This document shows positions 26,190-35,491 of a DNA stretch of 64,000 bases, piece by piece (within the stretch, counting starts at the first letter, position 1; every line of letters begins with the position of its first letter). Under the pieces are notes generated by a model. That model searched no databases, was not told the origin of the DNA, and saw only the letters and a list, made by a program, of their open reading frames with translations. This stretch comes from Lentzea albidocapillata (GTDB taxonomy: Bacteria > Actinomycetota > Actinomycetes > Mycobacteriales > Pseudonocardiaceae): the NCBI RefSeq assembly GCF_000719115.1, contig NZ_JOEA01000022.1:62001-126000 (forward strand), in the 5' to 3' direction. A program made the position numbers and the translations under genes.

Positions 26190-27389
26190 TTGGACGCCGT
26201 TGTCGCAGCACCGCGCGCATTGCTCGGTCGCACGATCGTCGGTCCTGCCTCGGTGCGGATCAGGGACGGCCGCATCGTCGAGGTGACCACCGGTGAAGCA
26301 CCACCCGGCGCGGAGGTCCTGTCCGACGGCCTGCTGACACCGGGCCTGGTCGACGTGCAGGTGAACGGCGCCGTCGGCGTCGACTTCGCCGAGGTGGACG
26401 CCGCCGGAATGCGTGCCGTGGCCGAAGCTCTGCCGTCCACCGGTGTGACCCGGTTCTTGCCCACGTTGATCACCGCACCGGTCGACGTGGTCCTGAGGCA
26501 GGCGCGGGCGGTTCTGGCCGCATCCGCCGCTCTGCCGGACGGAGTTGGTGCCCGCCCTCTCGGCGTGCACCTCGAAGGCCCCTTCCTGTCGCCCAAAAGG
26601 GCAGGGGTGCACGACCCGTCGTTCATGGTCGAGCCTGGTCCGGACCAGATCTCGGCCCTGCTCGACGACGAGCTGATCCGCCGCGCCCTGCGGATGGTGA
26701 CGATGGCTCCCGAACAGCCCGGTGGCCTGGAGGCGGTACGCCGTCTCGTCGAGGCCGGCGTGCTCGTCGCGGTGGGCCACTCCGACGCCACGGGTGAGCA
26801 GACCCGCGCCGCCGCCGATGCGGGTGCCCGCATGGTGACGCATCTGTTCAACGCCCAGCGTCCGCTGGGGCATCGCGAGCCCGGGGTTCCCGGGGTGGCG
26901 CTGGTGGACGAGCGCTTCACGCTCGGGCTCATCGCGGACCTGGCCCACGTGGGCCCGGACGTGTGCCGCCTCGTGTTCAACGCCGCCGGGGCACGAGTCG
27001 CGCTGGTGACGGATGCCGTTGCCGCCGCGGGGATGCCGCCGGGGCGCTACCACCTCGGAGGGGCGGACGTGCTGCTCACCGAGGAAGGGGTGCCCCGGTC
27101 GCCGGAGGGCACGATCGCGGGTTCCGCGCTCACGCTCGACCGCGCGGTGAGGAACATCGTGTCCGTGGGTGTTCCGGTGGCCGACGCGCTGGCATCGGCG
27201 ACGATCGTGCCCGCCGAGGTCATCGGTGAGTCCGGTCTCGGCCGGCTCGCGCCGGGGGCCGTCGCGGACCTGGTGTGGTGGGACGACGACCTGCGGCCCA
27301 AGAAGGTCTGGGTCGACGGACGGGTCGTGTTCGACGCCGAGGTGCCCGTGGCACCGGTCGTGGCCGGGTACGCCACCGCAGGACAGTAG
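26190..27389 (+). CDS. nagA: N-acetylglucosamine-6-phosphate deacetylase
   Basis: A 399-residue amidohydrolase that removes acetate from GlcNAc-6-phosphate. Metal and catalytic positions are visible: HLEGPFLSPKRAGVH (Glu), VAVGHSDAT (His), VTHLFNAQ (His) and VTDAVAAAG (Asp). TTG 26190 is chosen as the start because AAGGAGG precedes it by 6-7 nt. A dre operator sits just upstream, placing it in the DasR regulon. The gene converges on the NagB-II-like gene, with two hairpin terminators between. Confidence 0.93.
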   Translation: MDAVVAAPRALLGRTIVGPASVRIRDGRIVEVTTGEAPPGAEVLSDGLLTPGLVDVQVNGAVGVDFAEVDAAGMRAVAEALPSTGVTRFLPTLITAPVDVVLRQARAVLAASAALPDGVGARPLGVHLEGPFLSPKRAGVHDPSFMVEPGPDQISALLDDELIRRALRMVTMAPEQPGGLEAVRRLVEAGVLVAVGHSDATGEQTRAAADAGARMVTHLFNAQRPLGHREPGVPGVALVDERFTLGLIADLAHVGPDVCRLVFNAAGARVALVTDAVAAAGMPPGRYHLGGADVLLTEEGVPRSPEGTIAGSALTLDRAVRNIVSVGVPVADALASATIVPAEVIGESGLGRLAPGAVADLVWWDDDLRPKKVWVDGRVVFDAEVPVAPVVAGYATAGQ

Positions 27390-27398
27390 GCACAGTCG

Positions 27399-27438
27399 GC
27401 GAAAGGCCCGCTCGGTGACAACCGGGCGGGCCTTTCGC
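27399..27438. terminator. Hairpin terminator between convergent nagA and sis genes
   Basis: Thirteen-base perfect arms (GCGAAAGGCCCGC / GCGGGCCTTTCGC) enclose a 14-nt loop directly after nagA. The AAAG/CTTT ends make it usable in both directions. Confidence 0.8.
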
Positions 27439-27450
27439 TGGCCGAGGAAA

Positions 27451-27479
27451 GAGCCCGCCTGGGGGGACCAGGCGGGCTC
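27451..27479. terminator. Second hairpin terminator, convergent pair
   Basis: Twelve-base perfect arms (GAGCCCGCCTGG / CCAGGCGGGCTC) with a 5-nt loop lie 16 bp before the 3' end of the NagB-II-like gene on the other strand. With the previous hairpin it isolates the two transcripts. Confidence 0.75.
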
Positions 27480-27494
27480 TCGTCCTTGCCGGAC

Positions 27495-28538
27495 CTACAG
27501 GGTGCGCGTGACCTTGTTCAGGCCGCGCGGGCTGTCCGGGTCGCCGCCGCGTGCCAGTGCCAGGCCGTGGGCCAGGCGCTGCACGGGGAGGATCTCCAGC
27601 ACCGGCGCCACTTCCTCGGCGGTTTCGGGGATGGCGATGGCGAGCGTCGCCCCCATCTTCTCCGAGGCCGAGCCGACGGCCACGACGTCGGCACCGCGCT
27701 GGTGCACGACGTCCAGGGCGTCGCGCAGCGAGTCGCCGCCCTTGCCCAGTGACGTGATGGCCAGGACCGCGGTCTCGCCGTCCACCGCGGCCACCGGACC
27801 GTGCAGCAGGTCGGCGCCGCTGTAGGCGCGTGCCGCCAGGTACGACGTCTCCGCGAGCTTGAGGGACGCCTCCAGCGCCGTGGCGTAGGAGTAACCGCGG
27901 CCCGTGGTGAGGACGCGGTCCACGAACCGGTAGCGGCGCACGGCCTCGTCGACGGTCGGCGCCGCCTGGTCGAGGGTCACCTGGGCCAGTTCGCCCAGCG
28001 ACGCCGCCGCCTCGCCGTTGCCGCCGCGAACGGCGTCGATCAGCAGGTAGAGGGCCAGCAGCGTGGCCGAGTAGGTCTTGGTGGCGGCCACCGCGTGCTC
28101 GACGCCCGCCGAGACGTCCACCGAGAGTTCGGCGGCCGCGTTCAGCGGGGAGTCCGCCGTGTTGGTCACGGCCACGGTCAGGGCGCCGCGCCTGCGGTAG
28201 GAGGCGGTGACCTCCAGGAGGTCGGGCGAGCCGCCGGACTGGGAGACCGTGACCAGCAGGACGTCGCGCAGGTCGGGCTCCGCGCCGTACAGCGTCGTGG
28301 TGGACGCGGAGACCAGGCCCGCGGGGAGCTGGAGCAGGATCTCGGTCAGGTACTTCGCGTAGATCGCGGCGTGGTCGCTCGAACCGCGGGCCGCGAAGAG
28401 CACGAAGCGCGGAGCGCGTTCGCGGATCACGGCGGCCACCTCCGCGATCGCGGACCGCGAGGCGTAGAGGTCGGAGAAGATCGACGGCTGCGCGGCGATC
28501 TCCGCTGCCATGTGCCGGCCTGGCTGGGGCGTGGTCAT
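27495..28538 (-). CDS. SIS-domain protein, probable NagB-II glucosamine-6-phosphate deaminase
   Basis: A 347-residue protein with two SIS domains like the isomerase half of GlmS. Motifs: FAARGSSDHAAIYAKYL, TVSQSGGSPDLLEVT and EHAVAATKTYSATLL. The end SPRGLNKVTRTL is typical of the NagB-II/AgaS group rather than of GlmS. With nagA it would convert GlcN-6-phosphate to fructose-6-phosphate. It is the last gene of the das operon and overlaps nagZ by 4 bp (ATGA). No classical NagB is visible in the window. Confidence 0.82.
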   Translation of the reverse strand: MTTPQPGRHMAAEIAAQPSIFSDLYASRSAIAEVAAVIRERAPRFVLFAARGSSDHAAIYAKYLTEILLQLPAGLVSASTTTLYGAEPDLRDVLLVTVSQSGGSPDLLEVTASYRRRGALTVAVTNTADSPLNAAAELSVDVSAGVEHAVAATKTYSATLLALYLLIDAVRGGNGEAAASLGELAQVTLDQAAPTVDEAVRRYRFVDRVLTTGRGYSYATALEASLKLAETSYLAARAYSGADLLHGPVAAVDGETAVLAITSLGKGGDSLRDALDVVHQRGADVVAVGSASEKMGATLAIAIPETAEEVAPVLEILPVQRLAHGLALARGGDPDSPRGLNKVTRTL

Positions 28539-29953
28539 GTCGTGCCTTTCAGGATCAGCTCGGCCGCGGCTCGGAGGCTCACCCGAGAACCGCCGTGGGT
28601 GTCGACGCGGGCGACGCTGCCCAGGTCCGGACCAGGCACGCCGGTTTCGACGTGCACCACGTCCAGCTGCAGATTAGTTAAGTTTGTTACCAGTTGTCGA
28701 GCGGCGGAGTGGCGGTGGGCGTCGCGCGTGACGACCACAATCGTGCGGTCACCCGCGACTTTCGCAACTTCGTCGGCCGAGATGTCGCGTGCCGCGATCA
28801 CCTCGGTGCCGGGAAGTACCTCCTTGAGGTACGGGCCCAGGCCCCACGGGACGTCGCCGACCGCGATCGAGGAGTCCACCACCAGGTCGACGACCACCGG
28901 GTCCGTCCCGACACTAACCCGGCCACGTGCGGACACAGCGCGTCGAGCGGCTGTGAGACCGATCTCGGCGTCGTGGGCGTCGACGGTGGACGGCGGGAGG
29001 CCCAGCGCCAGGGAGCGGGCCGCTGCCTGGGTCAGGCGTTCCTCGGACAGGTCGCCGGACTTCACGGCCGCGACGATCGAGTCGATCAGCCACTGCAGGT
29101 CGTCGTCGTCCAGGGCCATGCCGCCCAGGCACAACGAGTCCACCCCGGCGGCCAGTGCCCGGACGGCGCCGACGGCCAGGTCGCCGCCCACCGCCTTCAT
29201 GTCCAGCCCGTCGGTGATCACCGCGCCGGTGAAGCCCAGCTCGGTGCGCAGCAGGTCGATGGCGTGCTTGTTCAGCGTCACCGGCGCCGGACCCCACTCG
29301 GGGATCACGAGGTGGCCGGTCATGATCGAGCGGACGCCCGCGTTCACGGCCGCCTGGAACGGGACGAGCTCCACGGCGCGCAGTTGTTCCTCGGTGCGGG
29401 GAAGCACCGGGAGCTGCTCGTGGGAGTCCTCAGTGGACGCTCCGTGGCCGGGGAAGTGCTTGGCGCAGGCGGCGACGCCCACGGTCTGCAGGCCCTCGAC
29501 CCACGCGGCGACGTGCCGGGCGGCGAGCACCGGGTCCGACCCGAACGCCCGGACGCCGATGATCGGGTCGTCCAGCGTCAGCACCAGGTCGGCGGACGGC
29601 GCCAGGTTCAGCGAGATCCCGCACTTCGCCAGCCGCGCGCCGATGGACGCCGCCACCGAGCGCGTGAGGTCCAGGTCGTTCGCCGCGCCCAGGGCATGGT
29701 TGCCCGGCACCTCGGAGCCGCGGCCCGCGTCCAGACGCGTGACGTCGCCGCCCTCCTCGTCGATGCCGATCACCACGTCCGGGCGCACCGAACGCAGTTC
29801 GGTGCACAACCTGGTCACCTGGGCGTCGTCGACGACGTTGCGCCCGAAGAGCACAACGCCGCCGAGACCGTCAGCGACCCGCCGCAGCAACCAGTCGGGG
29901 GCGGTCGTTCCGGTGAAGCCGGGAAGCAGAACGGCAGCGGCCAACTGATCCAC
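28535..29953 (-). CDS. Glycoside hydrolase family 3 beta-N-acetylglucosaminidase (NagZ/DasD-like)
   Basis: A 472-residue GH3 enzyme that releases GlcNAc from chitooligosaccharides or muropeptides. It carries the NagZ signature KHFPGHG followed by DSH (His/Asp dyad of the acid-base loop), FGRNV, IDEEGGDVTRL and the nucleophile region ITDGLDMKA. An extra C-terminal domain of about 140 residues follows. There is no signal peptide, so it is probably cytoplasmic. A GTG start at 29953 lies 3 bp after dasC. Confidence 0.9.
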   Translation of the reverse strand: MDQLAAAVLLPGFTGTTAPDWLLRRVADGLGGVVLFGRNVVDDAQVTRLCTELRSVRPDVVIGIDEEGGDVTRLDAGRGSEVPGNHALGAANDLDLTRSVAASIGARLAKCGISLNLAPSADLVLTLDDPIIGVRAFGSDPVLAARHVAAWVEGLQTVGVAACAKHFPGHGASTEDSHEQLPVLPRTEEQLRAVELVPFQAAVNAGVRSIMTGHLVIPEWGPAPVTLNKHAIDLLRTELGFTGAVITDGLDMKAVGGDLAVGAVRALAAGVDSLCLGGMALDDDDLQWLIDSIVAAVKSGDLSEERLTQAAARSLALGLPPSTVDAHDAEIGLTAARRAVSARGRVSVGTDPVVVDLVVDSSIAVGDVPWGLGPYLKEVLPGTEVIAARDISADEVAKVAGDRTIVVVTRDAHRHSAARQLVTNLTNLQLDVVHVETGVPGPDLGSVARVDTHGGSRVSLRAAAELILKGTT

Positions 29954-29956
29954 GCG

Positions 29957-30775
29957 TCATCCCTTCACTGCACCGGCGGTGACGCCGGCGACCATCTTGC
30001 GTTGCACGATCAGGAAGAACACCAGCGCGGGCACGGTGAACAGGACGGACGCGGCCATCGCGCCACCCCAGTCCGTGCCGAACGCGGTCTGGAACCCGGA
30101 CAGCCACACCGGCAGGGTCTCCCTGTCCTGGCTGCGGATCAGCACCTTGGCGAACAGGAACTCGTTCCACGCGGTGATGAACGCGAACACCGACGTGGCC
30201 ACGAGGCCCGGCCCGAGCAGAGGCAGGGTCACCTTCTGGAACGCCTTCCAACGGCCGCAGCCGTCGACCATCGCGGCTTCCTCGAGCTCCACCGGGATGC
30301 CGTTGACGAACCCGCGCAACGTCCACGCGCAGAACGGCAGCGTCACCGCGAAGTACACGAGGACCAGCGACGAGAGGTGTTCGTAGAGCTGGAGGTCCCG
30401 CATCATCAGGAACATCGGGATCAGCAACGCCTCGAACGGCGCCATCTGCGCGACCAGCATCAGCAGCACGAAGCTCTTGCGGCCGCGGAACGCGAAGCGC
30501 GACATGGCGACCGCCGCGGTGATGCCGATGACGATCGCGGCGACGACCGCGGTCAGCGTCACCAGCAGGCTGTTGCCGAGCGAGGACAGGAAGCCCGGCT
30601 TCGTCCACGCCGTCACGAAGTTCGTGAACGTCACCGAGAACGGGATCAGGTCGTAGTCCGACGTGATCGTCGAACCCCTCGGCTTCAGCGCCGTCGTGAT
30701 CATCCAGTACGTCGGGAAGAGGAAGAACAACGCGAGTGCGAGACCCGCGAAGTTCGCTGCGGACTTCTTGAGCAT
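29957..30775 (-). CDS. dasC: Chitooligosaccharide ABC transporter permease
   Basis: A 272-residue MalG-type permease with six membrane segments and the EAA loop EEAAMVDGCGRWKAFQKVTLP. It overlaps the preceding permease by one base (TGATG). With DasA and DasB it imports N,N'-diacetylchitobiose in Streptomyces; energising ATPase MsiK is normally encoded elsewhere and is not in this window. Confidence 0.88.
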   Translation of the reverse strand: MLKKSAANFAGLALALFFLFPTYWMITTALKPRGSTITSDYDLIPFSVTFTNFVTAWTKPGFLSSLGNSLLVTLTAVVAAIVIGITAAVAMSRFAFRGRKSFVLLMLVAQMAPFEALLIPMFLMMRDLQLYEHLSSLVLVYFAVTLPFCAWTLRGFVNGIPVELEEAAMVDGCGRWKAFQKVTLPLLGPGLVATSVFAFITAWNEFLFAKVLIRSQDRETLPVWLSGFQTAFGTDWGGAMAASVLFTVPALVFFLIVQRKMVAGVTAGAVKG

Positions 30776-31773
30776 CAGAGCTTGCCCTCCTCGGTCTGCA
30801 GCAGCTTGCGCAGGTACTGGAACGTGATCAGGCCGAGGATGACCATCATCAGCACGGAGATCGCGGCCGCGATGCCGAAGTGGCTCTTCGCGATGCCTTC
30901 CAGGTACTGCAACACAGGCAGCGTCGTGCTCTCACCGCTGGGACCGCCCTCGCGGAACACCCAGATCTGGGCGAAGACCTTGAAGTCCCACAACGTCGAC
31001 AGGAACGTCACCATCATCAGCAGCGACCGGATCTCCGGCCACGTCACCGCGCGGAACGTCTGCCAGCCCGTGGCACCGTCGATGCCCGCCGCCTCGTAGA
31101 GATCGCGGGGGATGCCGACGAGCCCCGCGTAGAGCGAGAAGGCGAGGAAGGGGATCGCCTGCCAGATGATCAGCAGGCCGACGACGGACAGCGTCGACGT
31201 GCCGGAGGAGAACCACGAGTAGCCGGCGAACGAGTCGAAACCCAGCTGCACCAGCGTCTTGTTCAAGATGCCGTAGTTCTGGTCGAACATCCACTGGTAG
31301 ACCGTGGTCGACGCGAGGATCGGCATGGCCCAGGCGCAGAGCATCGCGATCTGCAGAGCGACTCGCACCCACGGCGTGAGCACGCGCATCAGCAGTGCGA
31401 TCCCGAGGCCCACGCCCACCGACGCGACGACGACGGTGACGGTGAACACGACGGTGCGCAACGAGACTTCCCAGAAGCGCTCGTCCTTCAGCACCGCCAC
31501 GTAGTTCTCGAAGCCCGTCCACACGACCTCACCGCGAACGAGCTCGCCGAGGTTCAGCTGGCGGAAGCTCGTCACGAAGACGGAGACGACCGGCCAGCCG
31601 ATCAGCCAGAGGATCGCGATGAGAGCGGGAGCGAGCAGCAGGTAGGGCAGCGCCCGGTCGAAGGCGCTGCCCCGGCGGCGGCGCTTGCGCGCCCCACCCG
31701 TCACGGCAGGCGGCAGCGCCGGGGGGATGTTCCCCACCGGCGCTGCCGTTTCGGTCGTTTTGACGGCCGTCAT
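30775..31773 (-). CDS. dasB: Chitooligosaccharide ABC transporter permease
   Basis: A 332-residue MalF-type permease with a basic N-terminus (GGARKRRRRG), about six membrane segments and the EAA loop YEAAGIDGATGWQTFRAVTWP. It lies 10 bp after the binding protein gene and overlaps dasC. Assignment as DasB rests on the neighbouring DasR, dre site and hexosaminidase. Confidence 0.87.
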   Translation of the reverse strand: MTAVKTTETAAPVGNIPPALPPAVTGGARKRRRRGSAFDRALPYLLLAPALIAILWLIGWPVVSVFVTSFRQLNLGELVRGEVVWTGFENYVAVLKDERFWEVSLRTVVFTVTVVVASVGVGLGIALLMRVLTPWVRVALQIAMLCAWAMPILASTTVYQWMFDQNYGILNKTLVQLGFDSFAGYSWFSSGTSTLSVVGLLIIWQAIPFLAFSLYAGLVGIPRDLYEAAGIDGATGWQTFRAVTWPEIRSLLMMVTFLSTLWDFKVFAQIWVFREGGPSGESTTLPVLQYLEGIAKSHFGIAAAISVLMMVILGLITFQYLRKLLQTEEGKL

Positions 31774-31783
31774 CTCAGCTTGG

Positions 31784-33055
31784 CTAGGCCATGGCCTTGG
31801 TGATGGCGTCGCTCGCGTCCTTCGTCGCCTGGTCCAGCGTCTTGGCGCCGGTCAGGTACGCGGTGAGAGCGTCCTTCAGCGGGTTCTGGCCCGCCTCGAC
31901 GGCCGCCCACTTCGGCGTCACCGGGGTGACCTTGCCGTTGGGGGAGGAGGCCGCGAGAGCCTTGCCGACCGCGTTGGTGGCCAGCTTGGCGGTGTCCTTC
32001 GAGGTGCCGGGAACCGCGCCGCCCTCGGCGAGCATGTCCTGGTACTTCTTGGACGACAGCAGCGCCAGGTACTTCTTGGCCGCCTCGGTGTTCTTGCTGG
32101 ACGTCGGGATGGCGAGGTTCGAGCCGCCCAGGAACACGGGAGCGGACGCGCCGGCCTTCTTGGACGGGATCGGGAACGCCGAGGTCTTGTCCGCCAGGTC
32201 CGGCTTCGCCTTCACGGCGCCGCCGAGCTCCCACGGGAGGCCGACCATCATGCCCACGTTGCCCGTGCCGAAGACCTCCATCTGCTGGGGCTTCGCCTCG
32301 TCGATGTCAGCCGGAACCTTCTTGGTGGCCGACGCCTCGTAGATCGCCTTGTAGGCCTCGAAGCCCGCCTTCGCCTGCGGGGTGTCGAGCGTGCCGGTCC
32401 ACTTGCCGGCGTCCTGCTTGGCGATGTCGCCGCCCTCGTCCCAGATCAGCGAGAGCAGGAAGTACCAGGACTGACCCGGCAGGTACAGGGCCTGGAAGTC
32501 CGGGTTGGACGCGTTGGCGGCCTTGAGCTTGTTGATCGCGTCGATCCACTCGGCACGCGAGGCGGGCGGCGTCGTGACGCCGGCCGCCTGGAGCAGGTCG
32601 GTGCGGTAGATGACGGTGCGGTTCGCGGCGTAGAACGGAACGCCGTACTGCTTGCCGTTGAGCGTCAGCGAGTCCTTGAGGCCACCCAGCCACTCACCGC
32701 TGTTGAACTGACCGGCGTCAGCGGTCAGGTCGGCCAGCGTGCCCTGGTCGGCGAAGCTCGCCGTCTGGGTGTTGCCGAGCTCGATGACGTCCGGCGGCGT
32801 GCTGCTCGCCAGCGCGGTGGTCAGCTTCTCCTGAATGCCGGTCCACTTCTGGACCTCGTACTTGACCTTGATGCCGTTCGCTGACTCGAACTCCTTGTTC
32901 AAGGCGTCGGTCAGGGTCGGCGCCGCTGAGCCGTCCATGAGCCACACGGTGATCTCTTTGGTCTCCGTGCCGCTACCACTCGTGCTCGTGCCACAACCTG
33001 ACACGGCCACTGCCAGTGCGGCGGCACCAGCAGCGAGTCCTCTCCAGCCCTTCAC
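31784..33055 (-). CDS. dasA: Chitooligosaccharide-binding lipoprotein
   Basis: A 423-residue CUT1 binding protein. GTG 33055 is chosen: it follows AAAGGG and gives a proper lipoprotein signal, VKGWRGLAAGAAALAVAVSG then the lipid Cys. Mature motifs include ITVWLMDGSAAPT, ANRTVIYRTDLLQAAG and MMVGLPWELGG. A dre site 46 bp upstream and the divergent dasR gene identify it as DasA, the receptor for diacetylchitobiose. It leads the operon dasA-dasB-dasC-nagZ-sis. Confidence 0.88.
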   Translation of the reverse strand: MKGWRGLAAGAAALAVAVSGCGTSTSGSGTETKEITVWLMDGSAAPTLTDALNKEFESANGIKVKYEVQKWTGIQEKLTTALASSTPPDVIELGNTQTASFADQGTLADLTADAGQFNSGEWLGGLKDSLTLNGKQYGVPFYAANRTVIYRTDLLQAAGVTTPPASRAEWIDAINKLKAANASNPDFQALYLPGQSWYFLLSLIWDEGGDIAKQDAGKWTGTLDTPQAKAGFEAYKAIYEASATKKVPADIDEAKPQQMEVFGTGNVGMMVGLPWELGGAVKAKPDLADKTSAFPIPSKKAGASAPVFLGGSNLAIPTSSKNTEAAKKYLALLSSKKYQDMLAEGGAVPGTSKDTAKLATNAVGKALAASSPNGKVTPVTPKWAAVEAGQNPLKDALTAYLTGAKTLDQATKDASDAITKAMA

Positions 33056-33100
33056 AGTTCGCGCCCTTTCACCAAGTCCGGCACTCGGCCGGAACGTCCA

Positions 33101-33116
33101 AGTGGTGTAGACCAAT
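33101..33116. promoter_or_regulatory. DasR operator (dre) in the dasA promoter
   Basis: AGTGGTGTAGACCAAT matches the dre core TGGTCTAGACCA with one mismatch. It lies 46 bp upstream of dasA. A TTGACA box on the minus strand at 33147-33152 could be the -35 element, placing the operator downstream of it. Confidence 0.85.
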
Positions 33117-33278
33117 GCGGAACAGCGTGTGCTGCGTCACCGCGTCTGTCAAGCGCGTTGCCAAGACGTTGCGAAGTCATCGGACGAATTTCGGGGCGGA
33201 TGTAGGGGGTTCGGACGCACGAATCGACACGGACAAGGCATCCTTGTGATGCGTGACATGGAGTGCGAGGAGGAGGCC

Positions 33279-34034
33279 ATGCTGGAGACGACGCCTGCAT
33301 CAGGCGTGGACGCCAGGACACGGGCGCAACGCGAACCCAAGTACTGGGGTCTCAAGCGGCACCTGCTCGACCTGTTGAGGGCGTTGCCGCCCGGTTCGCC
33401 GATCCCCACGGAACGGTCGCTGGCCGCGGAGTTCGACGTCTCCAGGACGACCGTCCGCCAGGCGCTCGCCGAGCTGACGGTCGAAGGCCGGCTGCTCCGA
33501 GTGCAGGGCAAGGGCACCTTCGCGGCGGAACCGAAGGTCGCCCAGAGGTTGCAGCTGTCTTCGTACACAGAGGACATGAGAGCCCAGGGCCGCGTGCCGT
33601 CGTCGAAGCTGATCGAGGCTTCGGAGATGCCGGCGGAGGCCGAGCTCGCCCGGTACCTGGGCGTGCGTCCCGGTGCCAAGGTCCTGCGCCTGCACCGGCT
33701 GCGGCTCGCCGACAACGAGCCGATGGCCATCGAGACGACACACCTCGCGCTGGGCCGCTTCCGCGGTCTGCGCCGGTACCTGGCGCCCGGTGCGTCGCTG
33801 TACCAGGTGCTGTCCGAGCGGTTCGGTGTCGAGATGGGACACGCCGAGGAGACGATCGAGACGGCGCTCGCCTCGCCGGAGGAGGCGGAGCTGCTCGGCG
33901 CCGACATCGGCCTGCCGATGCTGCTGCTGTCGCGGCACTCGTTCGACACGGAGGGCAATCCGATCGAGTGGGTCCGGTCGGTCTATCGAGGTGACCGCTA
34001 CAAGTTCGTCGCCACGCTGAACCGGCCGTCTTGA
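33279..34034 (+). CDS. dasR: DasR, HutC-type GntR repressor of chitin/GlcNAc metabolism
   Basis: A 251-residue GntR/HutC protein. The winged helix has [20 protein letters not shown] and [15 protein letters not shown]; the UTRA domain has [34 protein letters not shown] and the end [15 protein letters not shown]. These match Streptomyces DasR almost word for word. DasR releases dre sites on binding GlcN-6-phosphate. ATG 33279 follows a strong AGGAGG. It is divergent from dasA and overlaps the downstream exporter gene by 4 bp. Confidence 0.95.
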   Translation: MLETTPASGVDARTRAQREPKYWGLKRHLLDLLRALPPGSPIPTERSLAAEFDVSRTTVRQALAELTVEGRLLRVQGKGTFAAEPKVAQRLQLSSYTEDMRAQGRVPSSKLIEASEMPAEAELARYLGVRPGAKVLRLHRLRLADNEPMAIETTHLALGRFRGLRRYLAPGASLYQVLSERFGVEMGHAEETIETALASPEEAELLGADIGLPMLLLSRHSFDTEGNPIEWVRSVYRGDRYKFVATLNRPS

Positions 34035-35491
34035 TCGCCTGGGGCACGCCACGCGCCCGCTGGGTGCTGACGACGACGATCCTCGGCTCGGGCATGGCCA
34101 TGCTCGACGGGACGATCGTCAACGTGGCGTTGCCCCGGATCGGCGCGGAGTTCTCCGCGTCGGTGACGGACTTGCAGTGGATCCTCAACGGGTACCTGCT
34201 CGCGCTGGCCTCGCTGATCCTGATCGCCGGTTCGCTCGGCGACAGGTTCGGCCGGCGGCGGGTCTACGTGATCGGCGTGATCTGGTTCGGCGTGGCCTCG
34301 CTGCTGTGCGGTGCCGCGTGGAGCGCGCCGGTGCTGGTGGCGGCACGTGTGCTGCAGGGCGTGGGCGCGGCGTTGCTGACGCCCGGCGCGCTGGCGATCC
34401 TGCAGTCGTCGTTCAACCGGGAGGACCGTTCGCGCGCTATCGGCGCGTGGTCCGGACTGTCCGGTGTGGCCACGGCGGTCGGGCCGCTAGTCGGCGGGCT
34501 GCTGGTGCAGGCCTGGTCGTGGCGGCTCGCGTTCCTGGTGAACCTGCCGGTGGCCGTGGTCTGCGTGTACTTGGCGCGGAAGTTCGTGCCGGAGTCTCGC
34601 GACGAGTCGTCCGGCCACCCCAACTACCTGTCCGCGCTGGTCGGGGCTCTGGGGCTGGCTTTGTTGACTGGTGGGATTGTTGAACAATCCTACGTTGTGA
34701 CAATCCTCGGGCTGCTCGCCATGATCGCTTTCGGTCTGCTGCAGAAACGGTCCAGCGACCCGCTCGTCCCTGTTGAATTGTTCAACAATCGAACGTTCCT
34801 ACTTTCCAACGTTCTGACCTTCCTCGTCTACGCGGCGCTGGGCGGCGTGATGGTGCTGCTCGTGCTGCAGCTCCAGATCTCGCTCGGCTACTCGCCGACG
34901 GCGTCGGGCCTGGCCAGCGTGCCGATCACGATCATCATGCTGCTGGCTTCGTCGACGTCCGGGAAGATCGCTCAGCGCCACGGCCCGCGCCTCCAGCTGA
35001 TCGTGGGGCCGATCCTCGTGGGCGTCGGAATGTTGTTGCTGCGCAACACCACACCGGGCGCGTCCTATGTCTTCGGCGTGCTGCCCGGCGTGCTGGTGTT
35101 CGGCATCGGCCTGGCGGTCGTGGTGGCTCCGGTGACCGCCACGGTGCTCGCCTCCGCTCCTGATCACCAAGCGGGTGTCGCGTCCGGGGTGAACAACGCC
35201 GTGGCGCGTACCGGCAGCCTGCTCGCGATGGCCGTGCTGCCCGCGGCCGTGGGACTGACGGGCGACGACTACACGAACCCGGCGGTCATGACCGCCGGGT
35301 GGGAGATGGCTCTCGTGTTGTGCGCGGTCGCGGCGATCATCGGCGGTGTGCTCGCGATCGGCGTGGACAACCGGGTGCTCGCCGCGGCGCCGGAGCAGCA
35401 GGAGGCCCCGCACCCCGGCGAGTGCCTGCACTGCGGCGTGGAGGGCCCGCCGACGCACATCCGGTCAGGCGGCGAGAAGGCGCACCATTGA
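34031..35491 (+). CDS. MFS drug-exporter-like transporter (DHA2/EmrB type, 14 TM)
   Basis: A 486-residue major-facilitator protein with the DHA2 hallmarks [14 protein letters not shown] (motif D1), [14 protein letters not shown] (motif A), [20 protein letters not shown] (motif C) and about 14 membrane segments. It starts at TTG 34031, overlapping the dasR stop (TTGA), so it is probably cotranscribed with dasR. The C-terminal tail contains CLHCGV. The stop codon lies exactly at the border of an insertion-element remnant. The substrate is unknown. Confidence 0.88.
   Translation: MIAWGTPRARWVLTTTILGSGMAMLDGTIVNVALPRIGAEFSASVTDLQWILNGYLLALASLILIAGSLGDRFGRRRVYVIGVIWFGVASLLCGAAWSAPVLVAARVLQGVGAALLTPGALAILQSSFNREDRSRAIGAWSGLSGVATAVGPLVGGLLVQAWSWRLAFLVNLPVAVVCVYLARKFVPESRDESSGHPNYLSALVGALGLALLTGGIVEQSYVVTILGLLAMIAFGLLQKRSSDPLVPVELFNNRTFLLSNVLTFLVYAALGGVMVLLVLQLQISLGYSPTASGLASVPITIIMLLASSTSGKIAQRHGPRLQLIVGPILVGVGMLLLRNTTPGASYVFGVLPGVLVFGIGLAVVVAPVTATVLASAPDHQAGVASGVNNAVARTGSLLAMAVLPAAVGLTGDDYTNPAVMTAGWEMALVLCAVAAIIGGVLAIGVDNRVLAAAPEQQEAPHPGECLHCGVEGPPTHIRSGGEKAHH
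34674..34790. repeat. Two related palindromes inside the MFS gene
   Basis: GGATTGTT-G-AACAATCC at 34674-34690 is a 17-bp perfect palindrome. TGTTGAA-TTG-TTCAACA at 34771-34787 is another, and its ATTGTTCAACAATC portion repeats the first site in inverted form. Both lie in a locally AT-richer stretch of coding sequence. They look like operator sites but no function is known. Confidence 0.6.

Noticed and set aside
33056..33115. N-terminal extension of DasA
   Set aside because: It would place the dre operator inside the gene and push the lipoprotein signal away from the N-terminus.
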